Positions 17,530 to 25,174 of a stretch of 64,000 nt of DNA are shown piece by piece (the first letter of the stretch is position 1; each line of letters opens with the position of its first letter). Source of the DNA: Clostridia bacterium (GTDB lineage Bacteria > Bacillota > TC1 > UBA5767); contig DAOUPV010000001.1 in the NCBI GenBank assembly GCA_030625965.1, forward strand, positions 1-64,000, written 5' to 3'. The position numbers and the translations under genes were made by a program. Below the pieces are notes generated by a model. The model was not told the origin of the DNA and did not search any database. It worked only from the letters and a program-made list of their open reading frames with translations.

Positions 17530-19454
17530 TGATTTACAAACTGAGCAAAGATAACCTGAACAATCTCCTGGGTGTCTGGAACAAGCAGCAGCAGTTGCTA
17601 GTCCCCTACGGCCAGAAAGACAACGTAATGTTGCTTCCCTGGAATGGCGATGAGCCGCAGTTGGATTACATCAACCTGGCTCTGCCAGTAAAGGAATTCC
17701 TATTCGAGCAAAAAGAAGCTCTCTTTTCCTGGGAAAAGAAAGATGGTACCTTCGAAGTGAATAATGAAGCGGGTACCGGCGTGGAGAAAAAGATCCTTTT
17801 CGGCATCCGTGCTTGTGACACCTACGGTGTTTTCTACACGGACCGTTTCTACCTGGGTGAATTTGAAGATACCAATTACCGGGCGCGTCGCGATGCGACC
17901 ACCGTGGTGGCTTTGAACTGCCTTACGTCCGGCAAGAACTGTTTCTGTTCTTCCCAGGGTGTGGGACCGTTTTCCAAAGCAGGGCACGATCTTGTTCTGA
18001 CCGAACTTGAAGATTGTTATCTGGTGGAAAGCGCCACTGATAAGGGAGACCGGCTGATTGCCTGGGGCCATGACTATCTGCGTCGCCACGAAGCACAGGC
18101 TTTGTCGGCTGAGAAGAAAGATGAACTGGAACAAAAGGTGAAAGAAGGTTTCCAGGTACAGTTGGATCTGAGTAACATCGGAGAAGAGCTGTCCAAGACC
18201 TTTGATGCGGATTTCTGGGAAGAAGAAGCCCACGCCTGCATCAGCTGTACGGGCTGCACTTCTGTCTGTCCTACCTGCACCTGTTTCAATGTGGTGGAGG
18301 AAGTGGAAGGTGACGCAGGACGTCGCGTTCGCTATTGGGATTCTTGCCAGAGCGCGCATTTCACCCGTAATGCAGGGGACCATAACCCGAGAAGCAACGT
18401 TTCCAGAGCGCGTTACCGTATATACGATAAGTTGAAATACATCGAAGAACGATTTGGTTACAAGGGTTGCACCGGTTGCGGTCGTTGCATTGCTACCTGT
18501 CCGACCAACATTTCTATTCTGAAAATCATCGAACGGATACAGGAAGCAGCCAAGAAGCCTGATGCTAAGTTGCTAGTGTCTCAGATTACGGAAATCGCCT
18601 ATCAGCGACCGGAAAATGACATCGCCATGCACAAGAGCTTGTACATGCCGGATGTAGCCACCATCACCAAGATGGTGGACGAGACACCGGACATCAAGCG
18701 CTTTTTCCTGGAGTACGATGACAAGGAACTGCACAAGAACTTCAAGTTCAAAGGACAGTTCTTCGAGATTAGTGTCTTCGGTGTCGGTGAAGTGGCCATC
18801 TCAATTCCGTTCGGTCCTTCACAACGTGATCATTTTGATTTCTGCATCAAGAAAGTTGGTAGCGTAACTGAGAAGTTGCATGCTATGCAACCGGGAGACA
18901 AGGTGGGCCTTCGTGGACCATTCGGTAAATCCTTCCCCTATGAGGAAATCAAAGGCCGGGATATCCTGGTTGTGGGATCCGGAGTAGGACTTGCACCGGT
19001 TCGTACCATGATTGTACAGATCATGGAGAATCGAGAAGAATTCGGCAAGATCGTGATCATGGCCAGTGCGCTGCATGATTACGGATTGGTTCTGACGGAT
19101 GACCTGGAAGAGTGGAGCAAGATTCCTGGTGTAGTAGTGAAATACTCATTAAAATATCCTTCAGACGAGATCGATGCCTACACGGGATATATCAATGACC
19201 TGTTACCAGACCTAGGACTGGCGTGGCAGAACACCACGGCGGTCATCTGTGCATCACCCAGAAGGATCAAGAAGGTTTCCAAAGACCTCCTGGCCCTGGG
19301 CATGAAGGGTACGGACATCCTGACCACCCTGGAAACTCATATGCGTTGCGGTTCCGGCAAGTGCGGTCACTGCAAGGTGGGGTCCCATTATATGTGTGTG
19401 GATGGACCGGTCTACAACTATGAAGAGATGCTAAATATGCCACCTGAATTTTAA
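17529..19454 (+). CDS. fused iron-sulfur / flavin electron-transfer subunit (HydB-HydG or AsrA-AsrB type)
   Basis: A 641-residue two-part protein. The N-terminal half (about 1-345) resembles hydrogenase/sulfite-reductase beta subunits of the 4Fe-4S dicluster type, with cysteine sets beginning at C237 (CISCTGCTSVC) and C314 (CTGCGRCIATC). The C-terminal half (about 365-641) resembles FAD/NAD(P)-binding gamma subunits: a ferredoxin-reductase flavin fold, the nucleotide loop GSGVGLAPV near 482 and a terminal [2Fe-2S] motif (C607-GSGKCGHC). In sulfhydrogenases and anaerobic sulfite reductases these halves are separate proteins. It overlaps fdhA by one base, so it most likely links formate oxidation to NAD(P). 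A strong terminator follows. Confidence 0.88.
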   Translation: MIYKLSKDNLNNLLGVWNKQQQLLVPYGQKDNVMLLPWNGDEPQLDYINLALPVKEFLFEQKEALFSWEKKDGTFEVNNEAGTGVEKKILFGIRACDTYGVFYTDRFYLGEFEDTNYRARRDATTVVALNCLTSGKNCFCSSQGVGPFSKAGHDLVLTELEDCYLVESATDKGDRLIAWGHDYLRRHEAQALSAEKKDELEQKVKEGFQVQLDLSNIGEELSKTFDADFWEEEAHACISCTGCTSVCPTCTCFNVVEEVEGDAGRRVRYWDSCQSAHFTRNAGDHNPRSNVSRARYRIYDKLKYIEERFGYKGCTGCGRCIATCPTNISILKIIERIQEAAKKPDAKLLVSQITEIAYQRPENDIAMHKSLYMPDVATITKMVDETPDIKRFFLEYDDKELHKNFKFKGQFFEISVFGVGEVAISIPFGPSQRDHFDFCIKKVGSVTEKLHAMQPGDKVGLRGPFGKSFPYEEIKGRDILVVGSGVGLAPVRTMIVQIMENREEFGKIVIMASALHDYGLVLTDDLEEWSKIPGVVVKYSLKYPSDEIDAYTGYINDLLPDLGLAWQNTTAVICASPRRIKKVSKDLLALGMKGTDILTTLETHMRCGSGKCGHCKVGSHYMCVDGPVYNYEEMLNMPPEF

Positions 19455-19460
19455 AAAAGT

Positions 19461-19500
19461 GACAGGCAGCGGGACCATATGGTCCGCTGCCTGTTTTTTT
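19461..19500 (+). terminator. strong terminator after formate dehydrogenase operon
   Basis: The arms ACAGGCAGCGGGACC and GGTCCGCTGCCTGT pair with one bulged G and are followed by seven T residues. Confidence 0.93.
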
Positions 19501-19586
19501 ACATATGGGTGTGTTAAGAAAAAAGCAGGAATATGGGGATTTTTCTCTAATTGTAAAGAATGTACTGCTAGATACAAGGAGGCACT

Positions 19587-20750
19587 ATGACAGCATTGCT
19601 ATGTTTGATCAACCACCGGAACATCTCGACCCTGGTCGCGGCCAAGGCGTTGAGCCCGGAAAGAATTTATCTGTTGCATTCCGGTTCAGAGGAGGATTTG
19701 GAGGATTTGGAGAACGTGACCATGTTTTTCAACAACCTCTATCCAGAGATTGAAGTGATTTCCTCCCAGATGGACTTTTACGACTGTAAGAAATTGCGTC
19801 AGAGTGTCCAGGAACTGATGCAGAAGGAAAGTGATGTCATCTTGGACTTGTCCAACGGTCATCCGGTGGCGGCCATGCTGTTACGGGAGATCGCCCCTGA
19901 ATTTGAGATTCCCATTTTTGTTTTTTCTGAACGGGACGAACGAGCGGTCATCATAGACCAGGGAGAGTGTATCAGCATAGAGATAGAGGATGTGGACCTG
20001 CAGGTAGAGGACTTTGTGGAAAGTGGCGGTGGCAGCGTATATGCCCAATCCACTGAGATATTTGAGTCCCTGCCCATCAAGCACCTGCTCAAATGGCAGA
20101 TATCGCACCACGATTTATGGATGAGGACCAATAGAATCCTAAAAACCAAGTCCATCATGCGCACCTTGGACCAGCATCTGAAAAACAACCTAGTGGTTCT
20201 TAGTACCCACCGTCTGAACAAGAAGGAGCATGGACTGGTGCTTGAATATCTGGTCCAGTTGCATACGTGTCGGATCGCCAAGTTCAAGAAAACCTCGAAA
20301 TACGAATATCTGCTATCCTTCCACAAGGAAACTTACAAGCAATACATCATGGGGTACGGCTTCTGGTTGGAGGCTGTGACATTCTATGGCATGAAGAAGC
20401 TGGCCTTCCTGGATGACGTGAAAGGTGGCGTGAGTTTCTTTTGGGACGACAGGCAGCAACGGGTCAACAACGAGATCGATGTACTGGCCGTCTACCGGGA
20501 AAAGCTAGTATTGATTTCCTGCAAGGATAGCTCTAAGTATGCTGAAAAGGACCTCAATGAGCTGATAGTCAGTGCGGAAGGGCTAGGCGGCGATTCAGCT
20601 ATCCGTATTATGGTGGTCACCCAATGGCCGGACAAGAGCTCCGTGAGGGCTCGTGCCAGTGAACTGGATGTTCATCTCATTCGCTATGAAGGGAATCTGG
20701 AACGGTTTGTACAAGAATTGGAATCTGTATTCAAAAAGGAAAGGCCATAG
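19587..20750 (+). CDS. Card1/Can2-like CARF-domain nuclease (DUF1887)
   Basis: A 387-residue protein with the architecture of CRISPR ancillary nucleases of the DUF1887 family. Residues about 1-145 form the Rossmann-like CARF sensor: strand-turn LINHRNIST, a long helix, and DLSNGHPVAAM near 87-97. A helical linker spans about 155-235. The C-terminal PD-(D/E)XK nuclease has E262 in GFWLEAV, D298 in NNEIDVL and K313 in LISCKDS. Family members are switched on by cyclic tetra-adenylate made by type III CRISPR complexes and cut DNA and RNA. The residue two before K313 is Ser rather than the usual Glu. No Cas gene or repeat array is in the window. The stop codon lies in the duplicated target site of the adjacent IS. 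Confidence 0.85.
   Translation: MTALLCLINHRNISTLVAAKALSPERIYLLHSGSEEDLEDLENVTMFFNNLYPEIEVISSQMDFYDCKKLRQSVQELMQKESDVILDLSNGHPVAAMLLREIAPEFEIPIFVFSERDERAVIIDQGECISIEIEDVDLQVEDFVESGGGSVYAQSTEIFESLPIKHLLKWQISHHDLWMRTNRILKTKSIMRTLDQHLKNNLVVLSTHRLNKKEHGLVLEYLVQLHTCRIAKFKKTSKYEYLLSFHKETYKQYIMGYGFWLEAVTFYGMKKLAFLDDVKGGVSFFWDDRQQRVNNEIDVLAVYREKLVLISCKDSSKYAEKDLNELIVSAEGLGGDSAIRIMVVTQWPDKSSVRARASELDVHLIRYEGNLERFVQELESVFKKERP
20733..20750. terminator. left half of a terminator split by the IS element
   Basis: AAAAAGGAAAGGC plus CATAG. If the IS (20751-22631) and one CCATAG copy are removed, this joins GCCTTTCCTTTTT at 22637-22649 to give a perfect 13-base stem with a CATA loop, i.e. a bidirectional terminator between the CARF nuclease gene and the PspC gene. 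The left arm also encodes the last codons of the nuclease gene. Confidence 0.75.
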
Positions 20751-20779
20751 CCCAATGTCATCAACTTAAGCAATATTGA
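20751..20779 (+). repeat. left terminal inverted repeat of the IS4-type element
   Basis: Starts CCCAATGTCATCAACTTAAG and continues for nine more bases. Compared with the right end, only positions 11, 21 and 22 differ. Confidence 0.85.
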
Positions 20780-20787
20780 AAAAATGA

Positions 20788-20834
20788 TCACTCTGTGTTA
20801 TGGAAAACGCTCCATATCACAGAGTGACTTTTTT
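20788..20834. terminator. hairpin inside the IS, near its left end
   Basis: Arms TCACTCTGTG and CACAGAGTGA are extended by TATGGA/TCCATA. A T-run follows on the plus strand and another on the minus strand. It can end transposase transcription and also block reading from the nuclease gene into the element. Confidence 0.85.
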
Positions 20835-20895
20835 ATATCTTCGCATAATTAATAGCCGCTGAATGCGGCTGGGTAAAGTCTATTGAAAGGCCAAC

Positions 20896-22236
20896 TTAAT
20901 AGCTTCTTCGATAAGAGTGCTTATTTTTTCCATTGCCTATGGTAATGCGCAAATTAGAACGTTCTTTCCGAACCGGGCATGAATACTTGACGATATTTTT
21001 CTCAAACCTGCGCTGAACCTTTTTTACAGCTTTCTTGTCTCTGTATAAAACGAACATCTTGAGTAAGTCTTTCTAAAGTACGCCAATGGCGTAATTGCGG
21101 TTAATCTGCATATCATACTTGTAGCGCTCATGCGGAGCAGGTTGGTGTTTTTTGTTTTCGGTTATCGACATGGATACAGCATTATATACGATAGCACCCG
21201 CATAGATATCCTGTCTGATCAGAACATCTCTATTCCCACTGAATTCCTCAACTCGCAGTTGCGATTTCAATGATCTGTAACTCGTCTCGATATCCCACCG
21301 AACATAGTAGAGTTCTGCGATTGCATTCGTATCAAACTCATCTTCGGGGAGGTTGGTGATAAATGTGCTATATTCTTCGTTTCCTTTTTGGTCTTCAAAA
21401 TACACCCTGACAAAACGCAAATGGTAGGTTGTGTTCAGAAGTTTCTCGCAGAACTGGAAGTCTTTCCTGTGCCAGTTTGTTCGGGCTCGGTCATACTTGA
21501 TGTCTATCCATTGATCAGGGCTTTCTAAACTTAGCTGTTCCTGCTCTCTCTTGAATGAATTTGCGGTCAAGCGGATAAGGAACTTCTGATGGCGTTCCAT
21601 GATTTGATCTATGATCCGGATGCCCGCATAACCACGATCAAATATACATAGATACTTGGCGTCCTCAGGCAATAGTCGATCCACTGTCGCCAAATGATTC
21701 AATGCTGAAGAGTGCTCAGAGTACTTGTAGGGATTGATTGATACATCCAGGAATAGTTTGTTGATGCAGTCGAAAATCGTAGAAATTGAAGACATGGCTT
21801 GACCTTGGTGTTCTTTTTGATTCGTGCAGTATCCATATTTCTCTCTTATTTTCTCAGTGTTTGGCAGCAAAAAATCACTGCCGTCGACAGCCATGACATA
21901 GTAACCGTTCAACGTTACCAAATCCACAGGATTCTCATACTCTTCTTTCGTCAAATCCTGCATAATCGTCAGTAATGCCTCTGGATTGAATTTCATGCGT
22001 GCGTTGTAGAACGCTGTTGCTGATACATCCATCGATGCTTTCACCTCACTGTAATAGTCGTACAATTCATTCTTCTGCGATTTGCCTTTGTTCGCGACCA
22101 TTTGGAGAAAAAGGTCGTGCAGGCTTACTTTCCTTAGTCTGGTAAAATCGCTTCTCTTCGACCTAATCGTTTCAATGTAATCCGTGCACAAACGGTTACT
22201 GATGGCAAGCAGTCTCTTATAGAACGGACTTTTCAT
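20896..22236 (-). pseudogene. IS4-family transposase with an in-frame TAG stop
   Basis: The first 387 codons encode a complete DDE domain: D118 in AVDGSDF, D200 in IFDRGYAG, and the IS4 signature Y310-R313-E317-K324. Reading then meets TAG at 21073-21075, but the same frame continues for 58 codons (starting KDLLKMFVLYRDKK and including PVRKERSN) to a TAA at 20896. That tail has the basic C-terminal character of full-length IS4 transposases (about 445 residues). The TAG therefore truncates the protein. The catalytic core is untouched, so partial activity cannot be excluded. Other genes here end normally at TAG, which argues against general read-through. Confidence 0.85.
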
Positions 22237-22239
22237 TCA

Positions 22240-22452
22240 TTATCCCCTTGTATCATCATCATAGACAAGCCGGGGTTTGTTCTTGGCATAGGCAGCTTTC
22301 AGATACGGAAGCTGCTCTTCGGTAATCACGCCCAAATAGGCTACCGTTTCTTGCCTGACTTTTTTGCCGACACGAACGGATTTTACTATGCTTGCATACA
22401 GTTTGTTGCCTTTTTTCCAAGATCTAACATACATGCGCCCATTACCTCCCAC
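22240..22452 (-). CDS. small ORF of the IS element, upstream of the transposase
   Basis: A 70-residue basic protein starting three bases upstream of the transposase ATG on the same strand and inside the inverted repeats. The sequence MYVRSWKKGNKLYASIVKS, then QETVAYLG, recalls the N-terminal beta-rich segment of IS1634-like transposases, where such a segment is part of the transposase itself. Here it is a separate frame. It may be an accessory or DNA-binding subunit translated together with the transposase. Function is not known to me. Confidence 0.6.
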   Translation of the reverse strand: MGGNGRMYVRSWKKGNKLYASIVKSVRVGKKVRQETVAYLGVITEEQLPYLKAAYAKNKPRLVYDDDTRG

Positions 22453-22602
22453 TACAATAGTGCAGTTAATCCAGTGATTTCAAGTTATATAGATGTATTC
22501 TTCACACTACATTATACACTAAAAAATTACAGGAAGCCATAGTTTCCACTGACTTTCCTGTAATTTAGATTGCATTTTAGCTACTACAACGCCTTTAAAA
22601 TG

Positions 22603-22631
22603 TCAATATCCCTTAAGTTGGTGACATTGGG
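22603..22631 (-). repeat. right terminal inverted repeat of the IS4-type element
   Basis: Read on the minus strand it begins CCCAATGTCACCAACTTAAG. It is followed outside by the second copy of CCATAG and by the right arm of the split terminator. Confidence 0.85.
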
Positions 22632-22636
22632 CCATA

Positions 22637-22651
22637 GCCTTTCCTTTTTTT
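22637..22651. terminator. right half of the split terminator
   Basis: GCCTTTCC plus a run of seven T residues, complementary to the arm at 20733-20745. It still lies directly behind the PspC gene, whose transcripts now run into the IS instead of a hairpin. Confidence 0.7.
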
Positions 22652-22660
22652 GTCTAACAA

Positions 22661-23005
22661 TTATTTGTTTTTGATGATCAGGTAGATGCCCAATCCGATG
22701 AGTGCGCAAGCTGCAATCACCGTGAAGGTGAGTTGCGGGAAGAAGTTCCTCAGCAGCAGCAGAATACCCAGCCCCAGAATGGCCAGCCCGCTCTTGGTCT
22801 TGTCTCGGTTCTCCATGATGGTTCCCTCATATTGAGGCATGACGACCCAGCAAACAATGTAGGCGAAACCGGTGAAGATGTTCAGGAACATCATGGCCCC
22901 CAGCATAAGCCTGATGGGTAGCGGATCAACGTTGAAGAACTCAGCGAATCCGCTTGCTACTCCACCCAATATGGGTTCAGAACCTTTGGTCAGTCGTTTG
23001 CTCAT
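22661..23005 (-). CDS. PspC-domain membrane protein
   Basis: A 114-residue protein. The PspC domain covers about 1-55 (MSKRLTKGSEPILGGVASGFAEFFNVDPLPIR, i.e. the GGV-x-G-x-A-E segment followed by the first membrane helix). A second hydrophobic region lies at about 68-112. PspC proteins sense or buffer envelope stress. GAGGAGGGGG precedes the ATG. It is the last gene of a five-gene minus-strand cassette under a PadR regulator. Confidence 0.85.
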   Translation of the reverse strand: MSKRLTKGSEPILGGVASGFAEFFNVDPLPIRLMLGAMMFLNIFTGFAYIVCWVVMPQYEGTIMENRDKTKSGLAILGLGILLLLRNFFPQLTFTVIAACALIGLGIYLIIKNK

Positions 23006-23020
23006 TGTCCCCCTCCTCGT

Positions 23021-23212
23021 TTAATCCAGATTGACGCCGTTAGGAATGACCAGCCAAGCAATTAGATAGGCCAGTAGACCAACGCCGGAAAAGATCAGCA
23101 ATGCCCAGATGATGCGGATGATTGTGGGATCTACGTCCAGGTATTCACCCAGGCCTCCGCACACTCCGCCGATTTTTTTATCTGTCTGGGACAGATACAG
23201 TTTTTTACTCAT
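23021..23212 (-). CDS. short PspC-domain protein
   Basis: A 63-residue minimal Psp[23 protein letters not shown], of which the [16 protein letters not shown] core is diagnostic, then one or two membrane helices. It overlaps the end of the DUF4097 gene by eight bases and has GGAGGAAAG as ribosome site. The second PspC gene follows after 15 bases, suggesting tandem duplication with divergence. Confidence 0.88.
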   Translation of the reverse strand: MSKKLYLSQTDKKIGGVCGGLGEYLDVDPTIIRIIWALLIFSGVGLLAYLIAWLVIPNGVNLD

Positions 23213-24053
23213 GAATATCTTTCCTCCATAATTGAATATCTCCCAGGTCAGTTCTGAGTTCGACTCTCTCTCCGTTCATTGTATCATAAAAGTCACCATG
23301 ATACTTAACGGAACCTAGCCCGGTTTCTGCGATATAGTGTTTGCCCTCGATGTCATCGTCCACCGTCAGATCAATGCTGCCTAGATTTACGGAGCCTGTG
23401 ATGCTACCGAAATCAACTACTTCGATGTCTGCATCACCCAGATCTAGATGGAAAGCCAAATCATCGACTGTTCCTTTGAAACGCAGCGCACCGAGGTTGT
23501 TTTCAATATCTACGTCTCCGTAGTTGCCTTCAGCAACGATTTCTCCTAGATTAGTACTCAGATCCAGATCGAGAACCATACCTGTAGGGACGGTTACTGT
23601 TAGGAAGAGATCACCAGGTTCATCCCAATCTTGGGCGAAGTGGATTTCAGGGATGTCCAGACGGTAGTTTGCGGTAGAACCTTCTTTTTCAGAGGAGACA
23701 GACCATGTTCTGGAGGCGGGCATGCGGCCGCTCAGAGAAAATTCCACCTGATCCTTGAGTGTCGCGCTTTCCTGTACCAAGATCCGGCCGTAGGCCGTGC
23801 TAACTCGGACCGTATCCCCTGCGGACAGCGGCAGTGTCGCCAGCTGCTCCTCAATTTCGACGTAAGTCTCGTTCTCATCGTTCCAGTTCCAGTGTAGTGT
23901 GTCTTCTTCGTTATTCCAGTTCCATCGGACGTGACCGTCAAAAAAGTCGTTTACGTCGATTCTTCCTTCTCCTACAACTTGCATGGCTAGAATTGCGGTC
24001 GCTATCGAGGCGACCATGAATATGATTAGGGCTATGCCTAGTATTTTTTTCAT
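23205..24053 (-). CDS. DUF4097-type beta-repeat envelope protein (LiaG-like)
   Basis: A 282-residue protein. Residues 4-24 are an uncleaved or lipid-free membrane anchor. The rest is extracytoplasmic and from about 95 to 280 consists of short beta repeats with a recurring G-x-(V/I)-x-(V/L) pattern ([49 protein letters not shown]), the adhesin-like fold of DUF4097. Such proteins accompany PspC and HAAS proteins and are part of cell-envelope stress responses. AGGAGGTGCAACG is the ribosome site. The ligand is unknown. Confidence 0.82.
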   Translation of the reverse strand: MKKILGIALIIFMVASIATAILAMQVVGEGRIDVNDFFDGHVRWNWNNEEDTLHWNWNDENETYVEIEEQLATLPLSAGDTVRVSTAYGRILVQESATLKDQVEFSLSGRMPASRTWSVSSEKEGSTANYRLDIPEIHFAQDWDEPGDLFLTVTVPTGMVLDLDLSTNLGEIVAEGNYGDVDIENNLGALRFKGTVDDLAFHLDLGDADIEVVDFGSITGSVNLGSIDLTVDDDIEGKHYIAETGLGSVKYHGDFYDTMNGERVELRTDLGDIQLWRKDIHE

Positions 24054-24064
24054 CGTTGCACCTC

Positions 24065-24616
24065 CTATTGATTCTTAATGATTTCAACGTTTTTCTGCAG
24101 ATACTTGATCAGCAGAGAACCGAACAGTTTGCCGGCGCCCAGCGCGATGACGAAAAGGGCGACACCAAATGCGCTCAGTGCAATTCCGCCCATCATGGCG
24201 GTTGCAGTCATGATACCGGCAAACATGGGGATAGACGTCGCCGAGATGGCGATGCCTGAACCAATGAAGGCCAGAGCCACAACGAACAGGGCCAGTATGA
24301 CAGCGAACACGGCTACAATGGGGCCAAGCATGATGATGATATTGAACAATCCCAGCGCGATGGCGGACAATACGGCGCGGGCGAGGTTGCCAGCCGTGGC
24401 ATTCTTTTTGGCGGCCTCGATATGGAATTCTGCCCGATATTGTTTGGCCAGAGTCTTAGGATCCCCAAGCGATTTGGCGATGTCGTCTTCATTACGGCCT
24501 TCTTGCTTACCTATGTCGAAATGTTCCTTGTAGTCACTTAGGATTTCTTGAAGCTCCTCCTGCGACAGAAAGGAAAACTGATTTTGTATTTCTTTTAGAA
24601 ACGTCTCTTTATTCAT
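24065..24616 (-). CDS. HAAS/DUF1700 membrane signalling protein
   Basis: A 183-residue protein. The N-terminal helical HAAS domain (about 1-60; [18 protein letters not shown] and [14 protein letters not shown]) is followed by four hydrophobic segments (about 78-165) rich in Gly, Ala, Ile and Met. DUF1700 proteins are regularly encoded with a PadR-type regulator and are proposed to relay membrane state. The ATG at 24616 is chosen because AAGGAGGTGGC is then correctly spaced; a GTG at 24625 lies inside that site. It overlaps the PadR gene by eight bases. Confidence 0.82.
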   Translation of the reverse strand: MNKETFLKEIQNQFSFLSQEELQEILSDYKEHFDIGKQEGRNEDDIAKSLGDPKTLAKQYRAEFHIEAAKKNATAGNLARAVLSAIALGLFNIIIMLGPIVAVFAVILALFVVALAFIGSGIAISATSIPMFAGIMTATAMMGGIALSAFGVALFVIALGAGKLFGSLLIKYLQKNVEIIKNQ

Positions 24617-24932
24617 GCAAGCCACCTCCTTCTATCAAATGTTCAACGGCTCGTGCAAATCTCTTCCATTCATCCTGCAGCGATGCTTCCATCGCCGCAC
24701 CCTCCTGGGTCAGTTTGTAATACTTTCGTGGGGGGCCACCGGATGACTCCTGAAGATAAGTTTCAACGTAGCCGTCATTCTTCAGACGCCTGAGTAGCGG
24801 ATAGATGGTACCTTCTGATATCTTAATGTCTGCCGAGAGGGTTTGGACCAGTTCATATCCATAGCAGTCCTTGTGGGACAGGGTGCTAAGGACACAGAGT
24901 TCTAGGACGCCCTTCTTAAATTGTATATTCAT
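24609..24932 (-). CDS. PadR-family transcriptional regulator
   Basis: A 107-residue winged-helix repressor: [22 protein letters not shown] near 11-32, then [20 protein letters not shown] (recognition helix and wing) near 38-58. The C-terminal dimerisation helix is short, as in the Bacillus YqjI/YvfL-like group. It is the first gene of the cassette and probably represses its own operon. The signal is unknown; antimicrobial or envelope stress is the usual theme. Confidence 0.88.
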   Translation of the reverse strand: MNIQFKKGVLELCVLSTLSHKDCYGYELVQTLSADIKISEGTIYPLLRRLKNDGYVETYLQESSGGPPRKYYKLTQEGAAMEASLQDEWKRFARAVEHLIEGGGLHE

Positions 24933-25092
24933 GTGACTACCTCCTTACAACTACAATATAACACAGGGTACATCGGAATGCAAGGTAGTGTGTAAATAAA
25001 ATACTAAGTTTTAAACGGTAGTGGTTCCGAGCGTTCTTTCGTATGCTTGGTCGAGCGTTATATGGTACAATGAATCCAGTGTAAATCGAACA

Positions 25093-25133
25093 CTCGAATT
25101 TCGTCGCAGAAACAGTAGCTCTGAGAATTCGAG
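25093..25133 (+). promoter_or_regulatory. inverted repeat upstream of the GntR gene
   Basis: CTCGAATT at 25093-25100 is repeated as AATTCGAG at 25126-25133, about 40 bases before the GntR start. It may be an operator or a leader hairpin for autoregulation. No T-run follows, so it is not a terminator. Confidence 0.4.
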
Positions 25134-25174
25134 CGGCATTGCGTGATGCGAAATATATGGCGAGGAGGGATCGA

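Larger units (their letters stand above)
20751..22631. mobile_element. IS4-type insertion sequence (IS231-like ends), 1881 bp
   Basis: It is bounded by imperfect inverted repeats starting CCCAATGTCA(T/C)CAACTTAAG (26 of 29 positions match), which resemble the CATCAACTTAAG ends of the IS231 group. It is flanked by a six-base direct repeat, CCATAG, at 20745-20750 and 22632-22637. It carries a DDE transposase gene and a 70-codon ORF, both on the minus strand, and a hairpin near the left end. The transposase frame has one in-frame TAG. IS231-type elements usually duplicate about 10-12 bases, so six is short. Confidence 0.85.

Noticed and set aside
21073..21075. Pyrrolysine at the TAG of the transposase
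   Set aside because: Several ordinary genes here end at TAG, no pyl genes are visible, and a nonsense mutation in an IS is the simpler explanation.
20751..22631. CRISPR array or cas genes near the CARF nuclease
   Set aside because: No regularly spaced short repeats and no Cas-like proteins were found anywhere in the window; the neighbouring repeats are the IS ends.
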